Shown in pieces: positions 28,206-40,146 of a stretch of DNA of 64,000 nucleotides (position 1 is the first letter of the stretch; every line of letters starts with the position of its first letter). The stretch is from Lasioglossum baleicum. Taxonomy: Eukaryota > Arthropoda > Insecta > Hymenoptera > Halictidae. The position numbers were made by a program, and so were the translations under genes. Below the pieces are notes generated by a model that searched no databases, was not told where the DNA came from, and saw nothing but the letters and a program-made list of their open reading frames with translations. The stretch is taken from the NCBI RefSeq assembly GCF_051020765.1, contig NC_134929.1:1390786-1454785 (forward strand), written 5' to 3'.

Positions 28206-28583
28206 TGTAGGATTTCCCTATTTTATATTATTTCGGTGGCGATCGAGTTAGCTAATCGATCTACGCGGGCGGGGAAGCAATAAAAGGATCGACTCTTACG
28301 ATAACTGTTTAATAATATAATGAAGAAATAAAAAAGGTAGAACAAAGATTCAATGACAACTTTACAAGGCGACGACCGGCGAGAGACTGCCGTTCTCGCT
28401 TCTTCCACGCCTTTTTCAACCGTCTTCGCCTATCGTTTGTTTCGACAAACGGCAGGCGAATTCATCTGTTAAACTTTTTCGTGGAACGCGCGTTCCGCTT
28501 GCTTTCGGCGGGACGCGCGTTTCGCCTGTTTCTCGCGGGACGCGCGTTTCGCTTGTTTCTCGCGAGAATTTACACCTCCCACA
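28206..28583 (-). repeat. 5' LTR of the young Gypsy (378 bp)
   Basis: Same sequence and length as 23451-23828. The minus strand starts TGTGGGAGGTGTAAATTC and ends GGAAATCCTACA. Both LTRs carry the same 61-codon ORF, which is an accident of duplicated sequence. The 200 bp between this LTR and the gag start hold the tRNA-Pro site and an untranslated leader. Confidence 0.95.
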
Positions 28584-28591
28584 TATATGTA

Positions 28592-28965
28592 TTATTCTTC
28601 CTCTTCTGGCTGTAAAAAAGAAACAATGTTATTAAGTATTAATTTTTTAATTAATAAATATATAAAATTATTTTAACTTTACTCACCGGATTCTCGAACA
28701 GTACCCTGATTGTCGTTATCACATTCCAATTCTCCATCGGAATATTATATGCACGCATCGCATGCATCCATCCGCGCATAAACGCGGCCCTCTCTTCGTC
28801 GGAACCAAACATCTGTTGATAATATAAAAATTGTAATATAAAATAACACTATATCAATAATATAACATATTACTTATAATATTTCTTTGTACTTACCACC
28901 AACTCCATTGCATCAGTCAGGGATACATTCTCCTCCTCTACAACGATATGGGTTACTCTTTCCAT
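28592..28965 (-). CDS. Three-exon microgene near the right Polinton end (70 aa)
   Basis: Exons on the minus strand are 28897-28965, 28687-28812 and 28592-28609, of 69, 126 and 18 nt, all in phase 0. Both introns (84 and 77 bp) have consensus donors (GTAAGTAC, GTGAGTAA) and AG acceptors, the second after a T-run. The product starts MERVTHIVVEEENVSL, has a compact helical middle exon (RAAFMRGWMHAMRAYNIP) and ends in PEEEE. No family is recognised. A TATA-like TATAAAAG lies upstream at about 29006-29013. It is the last gene before the right terminal repeat, and the young Gypsy landed five bases past its stop. Clean splice sites and phase argue for a real gene. Confidence 0.65.
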
Positions 28966-29039
28966 CGTGACGAAATGTTATAATAAGAGCATCGACTGCA
29001 CCCATTCTTTTATACATGTATCCCCACCCGGAAAAAGAA

Positions 29040-29253
29040 GTAGGGAAATCTCCACCCCCACGAAATTAAATAAGATGTTCATCGAAATCTCCGCTCGTGA
29101 GAAACCGACGGGTCCAGCCGCACGTGAGAAAAACCATTGGTCCTCGACAAATCCATGTTGAGAAAAATTTTTGGCTGGCTGTATGGTCCTCTTACATAAA
29201 TCTTTCAGAGGGGACCGTTGTATATATTTACGAAATTAAACAAGACGCTCATC
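29040..29253 (-). repeat. Inner repeat module next to the right terminal repeat
   Basis: Reverse complement of sequence at about 3895-4060. It contains CATACAGCCAGCCAAAA-type motifs and the hairpin-forming pair GGTCCCCTCTGAAAG / AGAGGACC. The sequence GAGATTTCGATGAACATCTT occurs twice in variant form on the minus strand. On the left side of the provirus the same module lies outside the terminal repeat instead, so the two ends are not symmetrical. Confidence 0.6.
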
Positions 29254-29746
29254 GAACTCCGTTCAAATGAGTGTTTACGATAGCTGGGTGGCGATGGCAG
29301 ACGGAAACAGCGACACAGTCCTCGAAGATCTTTAAGAGGGGACCGTGTCGTAAAAGATCTTTAAGAGGGGACCGTGTCGCAGAAGATCTTTAAGTGGGGA
29401 CCGTGTCAGTTTAGCGCTCCACGCTTTTATTTATTGTCGCTAATGTGAAAAAAATTATTTATCGAGCACAGTTCAAATGAGTGTTTATGATAGCTGGGTG
29501 GCGATGGCAGACGGAAACAGCGACACGGTCATCTAAGAAGATCTTTAAGAGGGGACCGTGCCGTAGAACAGATAATGAAGCGGCATTAGGGCGCCGGATT
29601 GTTGGTTCTCGGTGGGAGCAGATATTGCCGGAGTTCCTCAAGGTGTGGGCTGTCCCTGAATATTGTTTTGGCCATGACTATGCTTAGCCTTGCCCCACAT
29701 TCGCTGCAGTCCAGCGGGGGTTGCATGTGGAACAGTGGCCCTTTAC
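29254..29746 (-). repeat. Polinton right terminal inverted repeat, cut at its outer side
   Basis: Reverse complement of 4604-5094, with a handful of differences including a 4-bp insertion near 29683. It contains the mirrored 29-bp tandem array at 29322-29408. The match stops sharply at 29746, where truncated Gypsy coding starts. The original end of the provirus on this side is therefore lost or displaced. Confidence 0.8.
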
Positions 29747-31841
29747 GGAGTAAAACCTAATAGTGCAAAAATAGAAGCAGTCAAAAATTTCAAGACTCCT
29801 AAAACTCCAACTGAAGTAAAATCATTCTTAGGACTTGCAGGATATTATAGGAAATTTGTAAAAAATTTTGCAAAAATCAGTAAACCTTTATCAGAGCTGA
29901 CAAAAAAAAGATATTCCTTTCCATTGGACCGACTCTCAACAAAAGGCATTTGACATACTTAAACAGAAATTATGTGAACAACCAATTCTACAGTACCCAG
30001 ACTATAATAAGACATTCTGTTTAACGACTGATGCATCAAACGAAGGATTAGGAGCAGTTTTATCTCAAGACGGACATCCGTGCTGTTACATATCCCGAAC
30101 TCTCAATTCAGCCGAAAGAAATTATACCACCACTGAAAAAGAATTATTAGCGATAGTATGGGCAATCAAAAGACTTAGACAATACTTACTTGGACGAAAG
30201 TTCATTATACAAACTGACCATCAGGCACTTAAGTGGTTGAAAGATATTAAAGATCCCTCGTCCCGACTGATGAGATGGCGACTCAGATTAGAAGAATATG
30301 ACTACGATATAGAATACAAAAAAGGAAAGGAAAACACAGCCGCAGACGCATTGTCCCGTATATTCCCTATAACAGACGACTTAGCCCTTACCACTGACGA
30401 CTTACTCGACTTATATAATGACACAAGTCCTGATGCCTTACAACCTGAATCCTCACAACCACGAGACAAGCTCCACCAACAGTATATAGATTGGAAGACA
30501 ACCCCATCTGCATCCCCAATAACAAAGAAACCTAATTCCTTTAAATGGACACAAATCACTAAAGAACAATTAGGAAATTATAACGAATCAGACTGGTTAA
30601 ACAAGTTACACGCAATAGTTATCTCAGAAATCGACAGAACTAAGAAATCGCAAATTCAACTAGGTATAAACGATCCCACTATAACGCGACTAGAAATTGT
30701 TCATTTGGAACTTATGCTCAGATTTCTTATCTCAAGAGTACCTAACGGAAAATTAACCATAGCAGAAGATCCACAATCCTATTCCCAAGAAGATAAAAAT
30801 ACCATAATTCGAGAATCCCACAGTCCGGAAACCTCCCAACATTTTGGAGAAAATCGTACGCTAGCCAGAATTAAAGAAAAACATAATTGGACCGGGCTAG
30901 AAAAAGATGTAAAAGAATTCATTGAAAATTGTGAAACATGTCAACGAGAAAAATTAACACGCATCCGTCCCAGAGAAGAAGCTGTTATAACCGACACACC
31001 TCTTGAGCCTAATGACAAAATTGCAATGGACATATTCGGATCTCTGCCCAAAACCAAACACGGAAATCAATTCATCCTCTCAATACAAGACAGCCTAACC
31101 AAATACCTTGTCCTTATACCTATGAAAGATCAACAAGCAACTACTATTATACCGAAACTATTGGAGCATTATATATACATATTTTCTTCCCCAAAACATA
31201 TTCTAACAGACCAAGGTAGTAACTTTGTTTGTAACCTAATGGAACAGTTCGAGCAAGCATTCAAAATTAAACACATAAAAACAACATCTTTCCATCCCCA
31301 GTCAAACGGTTCTCTTGAAAGAACGCATGCAACAGTTAAAGACCTAATACGAACATGTACCGCCGACAGACAGAATGAATGGGACGAAAATTTAAATCTA
31401 ATTTGTATGGGATATAACACATCGTTACACGAATCTACTGGATTTACACCTTTTGAACTTACATTCGGTCATAAAGCCAATATGCCCTCGACAATAGCTG
31501 TTACACCTTCATTAACACGCGAACAATTATTTAAACTCTGGAAAAACCGACATGAAGAATACCTGAAAAGAGCTAGAGACACTATGACAAAAAATAAAGA
31601 ACGTTACAAACGAGACCAGGACAGACGAATTATACGAACGCAATCTCTTTTTAACACTGGTGACAAAGTATTGGTTCACAACGACCACAAGAAACATAAA
31701 TTAGACACAGAATGGTTAGGACCTGCACAAATAATCGAGACTAAGCCCCCTAATTACACTATCCGATATTTAAATAAACCCGATAGAACGCAAAAGATAC
31801 ATGGTAAACGACTAAAACTTTTCCGATCTATTACAGGTTAA
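29747..31841 (+). pseudogene. pol: Truncated, frameshifted pol of the errantivirus-like element
   Basis: Starts in the RT thumb (GVKPNSAKIEAVKNF) right at the junction with the Polinton repeat. The frame breaks in a run of eight A at 29902-29909 and resumes in another phase. RNase H follows (TTDASNEGLGA, TDHQALKWL), then the integrase from about 30800: an HHCC finger (HFGENRT...CETCQREK), D in MDIFGSLP, D in LTDQGSNF and E in GSLERTHA. It ends at the TAA at 31841, one base before the env start. The main frame is open from 30237 as listed, but coding begins upstream of that Met. Because the catalytic YxDD half of RT is absent, the element cannot be autonomous. Confidence 0.88.
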
Positions 31842-31842
31842 C

Positions 31843-33473
31843 ATGGATCCCATATATTTAATGATATTATTATTACCTTATGTAAATTGCTTAATAGTTA
31901 ACCCGCTTAACGATTCAACGATACTCATAGAAAAATTAGGGAAAAGTTTTTTGTACCATAGCGAATTAAAATTGGTAATAGCAGTTGACCCAGAAAATAT
32001 TATACAATCAGCAAACAATATTAGAGAACTTATGAACAAAACGATCCAACAATGTAAAGATTGTAAATTCAAACTAGAAATAGCTGAGATTAATAGAAGA
32101 ATATCCAGAACGCAAAATATTGTAAACCGTTTAAAACAAATATTATATGTGAGAATGAAACGAGGATTATTGAACATAGTGGGTAGTGTATCAAAATTTT
32201 TATATGGAACTTTGGACAACGACGATTTAGAGCTCATTAACAAAAATATAGATAAACTTTTCGATGCCAATAACAACCTGACCAATATAGTACACGATCA
32301 AACTAATATGATTCGTACCATTCTCAACCAGTCTAATTTTTATGCATTCACAAATTTACATCAGGAAAGCCATCGGTTGTATGTTGAAACACACGACGAA
32401 TTACATATCACAGCACAACTAATAGCAATAGAATCCCTCACAGCTGAACTCATGGAAAACACTAACACACTTAATACAGCAATATTGTTGGGCAAAAGCG
32501 GTATCATCCACCCTGAATTAGTAACACCAGAGACATTCCTTAGAGCACTAAAAGAAATTAGAGAAAAAAATTCACTTTCTGATCCAATAGAAACAAATCC
32601 AGATAATTACCAAACGTTACTTTCCATCAGTTCAGTAAAGATAATTATTAAGTCAGGAAAAATTGTTTATCATATATCCGTACCCTCGTTAGAAAACACC
32701 GAATGGACCATCAAAAGATTGTACCCTATACCTCAAAAGCGCGGCAAAGTCTTCATAGCCCTAGTATTAGATGACAATATTATCTTGGAATCAGGACACG
32801 AATTCATACTGTTAGACAGCCAATTTCTAAAAGAACAATGTACTACCCATAGCGCATTTACTCTGTGTAAACGAACAAGACCCAGTCACTCACTTATTAA
32901 TAGTCACGAATGCCAAAGCGAGCTTTTGAAACTTCATACCAAAACCACGAAAAATTGCGGATTTGCTTTATTTAAAATATCTGAGTTAACTTACATACCG
33001 ATAGATAACTCCAACAGATTTATTGTAGTTCCCGAGAACCCGACGACAATTCAAGCATTATGTAAAACGAATCAAATGGTACACATCGATATCCCAAGTA
33101 TTATATACAGTAACAGTGATTGCATCCTTCTGAGCGAGAACACTGTGATGAAAATAGGAGGAAAACCGAAAGAGATAGAATTCGAAACGCGATTCAAAAA
33201 TATTTCTATAAATTATGCACCGGAAGATCTCGATGTAATTCGCGAAAAATTAGACCGAACAAACGTAATATCTACTAACTTCAAGGAATTCCGAACCACA
33301 CTCGATGAGATGGACGATCAATTAAACAAATTAAAGGGCCAACACCGCATACAGAACTGGACATCAATTGGATATTCAACACTCCAATATTTGGGGTATC
33401 TGGCTATAGGACTTATTGGAATCTACCTGCTATACCGATGTGGGGTCCTCAACTGTTTAAAAGGGTTCACTCG
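31843..33473 (+). pseudogene. env: Errantivirus-like envelope gene, interrupted by Copia
   Basis: The product resembles the class of baculovirus F-like envelope glycoproteins carried by insect errantiviruses. A signal-peptide-like N-terminus is followed by a furin-type site (RMKR, ~residue 106) directly preceding a hydrophobic fusion-peptide-like region, as in F proteins. A long helical region follows, and a transmembrane segment lies near residues 515-535 (LGYLAIGLIGIYLL). At 33473 the frame runs into the LTR of a Copia element, and the true C-terminal tail continues at 40427-40627. The listed open frame to 33546 ends in LTR sequence. The ectodomain frame is open and unbroken up to the insertion, so decay is otherwise limited. 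Confidence 0.85.
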
Positions 33474-33753
33474 TGTTGAAGTTCAACGTCTATATATTTT
33501 AATAGCCAGCCCAATCACACAAAACTCAACGTCAGCTCGTCTTTAATTAATGGTTAATTTAACACCAACGTCAATCGTGAGGATACAACAATATCTCAGC
33601 GGAATTTCGTAACCGATTCCACAACTCACGTGTTTTTCGCTGCGAGGTCGCACACAAGAAGAAGAAGAGACAGGCGAACAACCAACATATATGTTATGTA
33701 CACAATGTGCACATTCGTTCCATCTGCTGTATTATTGGCGTACCTCCTCCTCA
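33474..33753 (-). repeat. 3' LTR of the minus-strand Copia
   Basis: TGTTGAAGTTCAACG at the start and CTCCTCCTCA at the end on the + strand; near-identical to 40147-40426. The next 116 bp (33754-33869) is the 3' untranslated region and contains a purine-rich tract on the minus strand (GCGAGAGGGAGTGTTGAGG) expected for plus-strand priming. Confidence 0.9.
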
Positions 33754-33869
33754 CTTACGCCATAATTTTCGTGTGTGGAAGGCGGGCTAATTAAATGTAT
33801 ACCTCAACACTCCCTCTCGCATTACACACACGATCATTTTACAGAACAAAATTTAACAAAAAAGTACAA

Positions 33870-36800
33870 TCAATCCATACCCCATCGCGCTCTAATATTC
33901 AAGAAGGTTTCCTTTGGTAACGGTTTCGTAAGAGGGTCTGCTAACTGATTTTCGCTCTGTACATACTGAACATCAATACTACCGTTTTTGTATTGATCGC
34001 TTGTATAAAAGAATTGTGTTTCTATATGTTTGGTGCTCTTAATTGATTCCGGATTTTTAACAATCGTTATCGCACGCTGATTATCACACATTATATGAGT
34101 AGGCGTCCTTAAATTGTACTCTAGTTCAGCCAGTAGTTTTCTGGTCCAAATGATGTGTTTCGTTGCAGAACACAGTGCGACAAATTCTGCCTCAGTTGTC
34201 GATGTAGCTGTTACCGTTTGACGTTTCGAACTCCAGGCAATTGGATGATCATTTAACAAACATAGCCAACCAGTCGTACTTCGTCTAGTATCTCTGTCTC
34301 CTGCCCAATCTGCATCGCAATATGCAGTCATCTCAAATTGATTTGATCCTGCAGAAAAAGTTATACCATAATTTTCAGTACCCTTTAAATATTTAAATAC
34401 TTTGACCACTCCATTCCAGTGTTCTCGCTGAGGATTCTCGAGAAATCTGCTTAAAACTCCAGTAATATAGGCCAGATCCGGTCTGGATGCGATCATTAGA
34501 AACATTAATGAACCTACTGCTTCTCGATATGGATAATATTGACCTTCACTATTATTATTATCGCCTTTTGAGAAATGTAAACCTGGATCAACTGGAATGG
34601 AAACAGACGCACAATTATCAAAATTAAATCTTTTGAGTATTTTTGACGTATAGGCACTTTGATGTATTTTTATTGTCCCGTTAGCTTCATTTTTGTGTAT
34701 TTGTAAACCGACAAAAAATTGTGCCTCTGAAAAGATAATTTGAAAATTAGTTCTCAAACGTTTTAACAAATTGTTTATAGAATTTACATCATTTCCGCAA
34801 ACAAGTCCATCATCAACATAGAGTGCCAAATACAGTCTTTCACCCTTTTCAGTTACTTTGAAAAACACACAAGGATCAGCAGCACATTGTTTCATTCCAA
34901 AATTTATCAAGAAATCTACAATTTTCTTATTCCATTGTCTGGGTGCCTGCTTCAAGCCATACAAACTTCGTTTCAAAAGACACACTCGGTTGTCCTCTGC
35001 AAATCCGTATGGTTGCTCCATGTAAACCTTCTCGTTCAATTCTCCATGTAAAAACGCCGTTTTCACATCAAATTGGTAAATCTTCATATTCCAAGCTGCA
35101 GCAATTGATAATAGCAATCTGACAGAGTCAAATTTAACCACCGGTGCGAAAGTTTCTTGATAATCGATACCCTTTACTTGAGAGTATCCTTTTATAACCA
35201 ATCTGGCCTTGTACTTGTCTATTTCACCATTTGCCTTATATTTTCTTCTAAAGACCCATCTATTTCCAATTACATGCATATCTTTTGTTCTGGATACGAG
35301 TGTCCATGTATTGTTTTGTTTTAAAGCATGAAGCTCTTCATTTACTACCTGAATCCACTTTTCAGCATCCTTTGCCTCCAAGGCTTCTTCAAGATCTACT
35401 GGTTCTACTTGAGCCATAAATGTTTCAGCCAGAGTTACTTCTGAATCATCAGTTCCTTTGGGAGACTTGTTTCGCAAATTGTAAGGATCTCGTGGAATCG
35501 GCAAACGTGGATTTCTGTATTTTGAAGGAGTATCATAAGATTGTTCACTGCTTCCCTCTTTAACTAACTTTTCATCCAGATTTCTTGTTGCTTTTTCATT
35601 TTCTTCTTTCTCGTTCAGTTCTTCAATGTTTTCTAGGCTAACATGATGAGAATTATTGTCTTCATTGAAGACGACGTCTCTTCGTACTAAAACCTTCTTT
35701 GTTCTAGAATTAAATACTCTGTAAGCTTTGCAACCTTCGCTGTATCCAAGAAACAGACACTTTTCAGAGTTGGTTTCCCATTTTGTTCGGTTTTCTTTTG
35801 GAATATGTGCATAACACTCACTTCCAAACACTCTAAGGTGTGACACAGATGGCTTTTCTCCATGCCATTTTTCAAAAGGTGTAATTCCTCCTATTGTTTC
35901 TGATGCTGTTCGGTTTTTGATATATACAGCTGTATTTACAGCCTCTGCCCAAAAGTATCTTGGAAGATTTTTGGCATGTAACATGGCTTTTGCGGCATCA
36001 ATCTCTGTTCTATTCTGCCGCTCAATGAAACCATTTTGTTGTGGAGCTCTGGGTGTGGTTACCTCGTGTTTAATACCCTTCGACAGTAAAAATTTCTTTA
36101 CTTCAGCATTACAAAATTCTTTTCCTCCATCAGTCCTTAGCCGTTTTATTTGTTTATTTTCTGCTAGAACTTCGGCATAAAATTCTTGCAATTTATCTGC
36201 AACATCGGATTTGTATTTCAGAAAATAAACGAAACAATACCTGGAACAATCATCCTTAATAAGTAGAAAGTAATCTGATCCTCCTATAGACTGAGTACTC
36301 ATCTTTCCGCAAACATCTGCATGAAATAGTTCACCAGGGATTTGTGATCGTCGCGCTTGATTTTTCGGGAAACTTCTTGTGTGTTGTTTTCCAAGAACAC
36401 AACCTTTACAAAATGGATCTTCCTCTGTCAGACCAACAATGTTTAGTCCTTCAACTGCATGTTGCCGATGCATTTGTCTCAAGGTTCTGTAATTTACATG
36501 TCCTAGGCGTTCGTGCCACATCATAGGAGAATTGCACGCTGCTAAGTTTGCCTGTATTATTCTTGCAGGACTGACCTTTAATTTATACAAGTTTCCATCT
36601 CTTACTCCAGTAATGATTGTTTTTCCATTTCTTTCAAGTCTCATTGTATTTCCTCCCTCTTCAAAGGTAACTTTGGTACCTCTCATAGTTGTTTGATAAA
36701 CAGACAATAAATTTTTCTCTATTTGTGGAACGTATAGGACATCCTTGATAGTGTGTGTTCGAACAATACCATCATCTCCTTGAATCTGAACATCCACGTC

Positions 36801-37248
36801 GCCTTTTCCACGTGCATCGATCTTTTCACCATTTCCAACCTTTACACAACAAGATTTTTCCGGATATGATTCAAAATTCTTAAACCAGTCGTTCTGAAAG
36901 GACATGTGATGCGTTGCACCTGAATCTGCAAACCACACGTTATGATGTTCCTTGGAACATTCAGCAGTTAATAAAAATGGATCATTGTTCGAGTTTCCAT
37001 CAAATCCAACGGAATACCTTTCATTTTTCACAGGTCCTTGTGCCATAAAGGAACGTTGATTTTGGGTGTCTGGGTAATCTCGAGCTTTCTTTCGACATTC
37101 CCTTGCCCAATGTCCTGGTATTTTACAATAGTTACACTTTCCTGGACGTTTCTGAGAATTTCCTGTATTTCTCTTGAAATTATAAGAGCTTGAATCATTG
37201 TTATAATTTTTTGACTCATAATTTGAATTTTTCTCACCTCTTTGATTA
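33870..37248 (-). CDS. Copia pol (gag end through RNase H), open frame
   Basis: About 1,125 codons lie within Copia sequence; the first 13 codons of the full 1,138-codon frame come from the inserted MITE. Domains in order are a CCHC knuckle (CNYCKIPGHWARECRKK, ~52-68), protease (WFADSGATHHM, ~120), a GAG-pre-integrase finger (~255-310), integrase with D in FHADVCG (~322), D in RTDGGKEF (~384) and E in FIERQNR (~421), RT with YVDDGLV (~823), and RNase H with CDADWAGD (~992). No stop or frameshift is seen. Without the MITE the gag and pol parts would form one frame, as in Copia. Confidence 0.93.
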
Positions 37249-39312
37249 CACGGTCCAACAAATTTCAACTTTTTTTGTGATTTCAATATACTGTTGGGTC
37301 CTTCTTATAGAGTTTTTTGCGCTGATTCCGAATCTGGTTTTAATTTTTTTCCTATACGTCCAGTTTTTGAAAATCATGGCTTTGAAAAAAAAACATATTT
37401 TTCAACTTTAAACAAATATTGTGATGTTATTATAAAAGATATTGAATTGTTGTTTACAGCAAACGATTCTGTAGACTTTCCCGAATACAGTGACATCCAA
37501 TATTAATACATTATGATTGTTTAAACATGTTTAAACAATGATTAAAGACGGAGATGCACCACATTTGCACCAATTTTTGCGGATATTTTCGAATTTATCT
37601 CAAAAAATAAGGGTCCAGCGAAAAATTGAACTATACCACGCGAAAGAGCAGACTTTTATCTTGAGAAACCCCCCTGTGAAGTTTGCATGGTCGACGTTTT
37701 TACCGAACCAGAAAGCAAAATATCTTCGCCCGACATGCGTTGACGCCAGTGGTGCTCTTCCACTAGCGCGGTCGTTCGTCGGGATACGGCGCGGCGCGCT
37801 GCGGTGAAACGGCGCGTGGCTATAAGCGCGCAATTATGTCAGCTTACTTAAATGTAATATTTTATTAAATGTTATACTATTGTTATTTATTATTTATTAG
37901 TATATTTATTCAGTATAAATTATTTTAAGTATTTTTTAATGTTAGTCTCTCGTTTATAGTATATTTCATACAAAAAATACCTTTTGTAACAAAAAAATAA
38001 TTTATTCACACACTACACTATTACACTATTTACAATGCTAATATATATGTGTACACTATTCAGATATAATACACTACTAAAATACATATATTATATACAG
38101 AACAACTAAAATACTATAAATAACTATAAATGTTTTTTATGAAGTTTTATACGTAGCAATGCAGATTTGAAATGCTTGACACGACTGATTTCAACAAACA
38201 CAAAGCCGAAACTGAACTCTGGCATCAGTTTTCTTAAGAACCAACACGATACATATTTTGAAATAAATGATGGTCTACGGACAACGGAATACATACAATG
38301 TAAGGAAAGTCTGCAATGCGGTGACTGAAAAATTTTATTTTCAGTAATTGTCGTCTTATCTATGTATTGTAATTATAGTGCCAATGAACACTCGAGATTC
38401 TTCCGAGTAAAATAAGTCCAAACACAATATAAACGGGACTATTTTTATTGACTTAAATACATAATTAAAATAGTTTGCTCCATATTAAATCGATATAGTG
38501 TATTATATCTGAATAGTGTACACATATATATTAGCATTGTAAATAGTGTAATAGTGTAGTGTGTGAATAAATTATTTTTTTGTTACAAAAGGTATTTTTT
38601 GTATTAAATATACTATAAACGAGAGACTAACATTAAAAAATACAAAAATAATTTATACAGAATAAATATACTAATAAATAATAAATAACAATAATATAAC
38701 ATTTAATAAAATATTACATTTAAGTAAGCTGACATAATTGCGCGCTTATAGCCACGCGCCGTTTCATCGCAGCGCGCCGCGCCGTATCCCGACGAACGAC
38801 CGCGCTAGTGGAAGAGCACCACTGGCGTCAACGCATGTCGGGCGAAGATATTTTGCTTTCTGGTTCGGTCAAAACGTCGACCATGCAAACTTCACAGGGG
38901 GGTTTCTCAAGATAAAAGTCTGCTCTTTCGCGTGGTATAGTTCAATTTTTCGCTGGACCCTTATTTTTTGAGATAAATTCGAAAATATCCGCAAAAATTG
39001 GTGCAAATGTGGTGCATCTCCGTCTTTAATCATTGTTTAAACATGTTTAAACAATCATAATGTATTAATATTGGATGTCACTGTATTCGGGAAAGTCTAC
39101 AGAATCTTTTGCTGTAAACAACAATTCAATATCTTTTATAATAACATCGCAATATTTGTTTAAAGTTGAAAAATATGTCTTTTTTTAAAACTCCATTTTC
39201 TCAAAAACTGGACGTATAGGAAAAAAATTAAAACCAGATTCGGAATCAGCGCAAAAAACTCTATAAGAAGGACCCAACAGTATATTGAAATCAAATTTGG
39301 TGTTGGACAGTG
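37249..39312. mobile_element. 2.06-kb fold-back MITE with TTA target duplication
   Basis: Starts CACGGTCCAACAAATTTC and ends with the near reverse complement GGTGTTGGACAGTG. TTA occurs on both sides (37246-37248 and 39313-39315). Arms of about 850 bp are inverted copies of each other, for example 37540-37810 versus 38745-39040 and AT-rich 37860-38100 versus 38480-38690. There is no transposase. A 3-bp TTA duplication points to the PIF/Harbinger superfamily. A 1,075-bp relative lies at 41612-42686. The 77-codon ORFs in both arms are mirror images and probably not genes. Confidence 0.88.
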
Positions 39313-39953
39313 TTATAACTCGGCTGACGAAATTTGCCTCTCACGAGCAGGGCTGTCTCAACGCTGGTTTCCTCCTTTGATCTACTGCACAATATTGCTT
39401 CCTCGTTTACTAAATGATCTGTTAATCTATCAACCGTTTGGTCCCGTTTCGGAACTGCATACCAAGCAGTTCGAACATTATCAAATTGCGGAGAAAGTCC
39501 ACTTAATATTTTGGCTATAATTACTGGCTCCTTCTGTTCAAGGTCCATATCCTTTAGACGTTGAGTGAGGGATACTATTCGTGCGATGAAGTCCGCCATT
39601 TTCTCATTTTCCTCCATTGTAGCATTGATAAATCTATCGAGTAGAACCTGCACGGATTGATCACTTTTTTCTGAATGCACAGTACGTAATCTTGCCCACA
39701 TACTTGCTGCTGTAGAGCAATCGGATAAATACTTTAACTGTTCTAACTCTAGACCTCGCATCAGGAATGCTTGTGCTTCAGCATCCTTTTCATCATAAAG
39801 TTTGCTATTTTCTGTAGTTCGTTGTACACTACCGAGAATATATGGTTTCAATTTATTTTCCGTCATGAAGATTTCCATTTGTCTACGCCACAATTGGTAA
39901 TTATGACCGTTGAATCGATGTATTTGAAACAGACGTTGCTCACTGACCTTCAT
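39313..39953 (-). CDS. Copia gag, N-terminal part, cut by the MITE
   Basis: Starts at ATG 39953 (MKVSEQRLFQIHRFNGHNY) and carries the DUF4219/UBN2-type gag domain of Copia elements, with WRRQMEIFM near residue 24 and the hallmark LSGLSPQFDNVRTAW near 165. Gag would assemble virus-like particles. Coding reaches 39313, where the MITE starts. The last few codons of the 220-codon frame to 39291 are MITE sequence. Across the insertion the phase is preserved, so the break is purely the insertion. The leader between this ATG and the 5' LTR (39954-40132) is non-coding. Confidence 0.9.
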
Positions 39954-40132
39954 TTCTCTTATCTATTTATTTCTACCTTTTTGCGTTAAATTTGCTTGAA
40001 ATTCTCTTCCAGGATTTGAACACTTTGAGAAGAAATGAATTTGAATTTCAATATGTAATCTAGATAGAATCTATTAAGTAAAGAAAGCAACTAACTAAAT
40101 TAATAAATCTAGATTCTTCTATAGCCACGTGG

Positions 40133-40146
40133 CTGGGCCCATAACC
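40133..40146 (-). other. Copia primer-binding site (initiator tRNA-Met internal type)
   Basis: The minus strand reads GGTTATGGGCCCAG directly after the 5' LTR. The same sequence follows the LTR of the + strand Copia at 50928. This is the known Copia-style primer site, matching the anticodon-stem region of initiator tRNA-Met. Confidence 0.85.

Larger units (their letters stand above)
23451..28583 (-). mobile_element. Young, complete Gypsy LTR retrotransposon
   Basis: A full element on the minus strand: two 378-bp LTRs (23451-23828 and 28206-28583), a primer-binding site matching tRNA-Pro, and one uninterrupted 1,393-codon gag-pol. The flanks are TATA on both sides (23447-23450 and 28584-28587), a 4-bp target duplication as expected for Gypsy. 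By eye the two LTRs are identical. It inserted into the right part of the Polinton, between the BIR gene and the microgene. Confidence 0.95.
4604..29746. mobile_element. Polinton/Maverick (adintovirus-like) provirus, damaged
   Basis: The span is defined by inverted repeats at 4604-5094 and 29254-29746. Inside lie the hallmark Polinton genes: protein-primed DNA polymerase B, a retroviral-type integrase, an FtsK/HerA-like packaging ATPase, an adenain-like cysteine protease, and penton-like and double-jelly-roll capsid proteins. This combination is diagnostic for the group. Two later insertions expand it: a DNA transposon (5181-11098) and a Gypsy retrotransposon (23451-28583). Without them the provirus would be about 14 kb, within the usual 14-20 kb. 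The outer termini and the 6-bp target duplication cannot be defined, because the right repeat is cut at 29746 by a truncated retroelement. Confidence 0.9.

Noticed and set aside
37538..38971. Mirrored 77-89 codon ORFs in the fold-back MITE
   Set aside because: They come from inverted copies of non-coding arm sequence and also appear in the related MITE with substitutions and stops.
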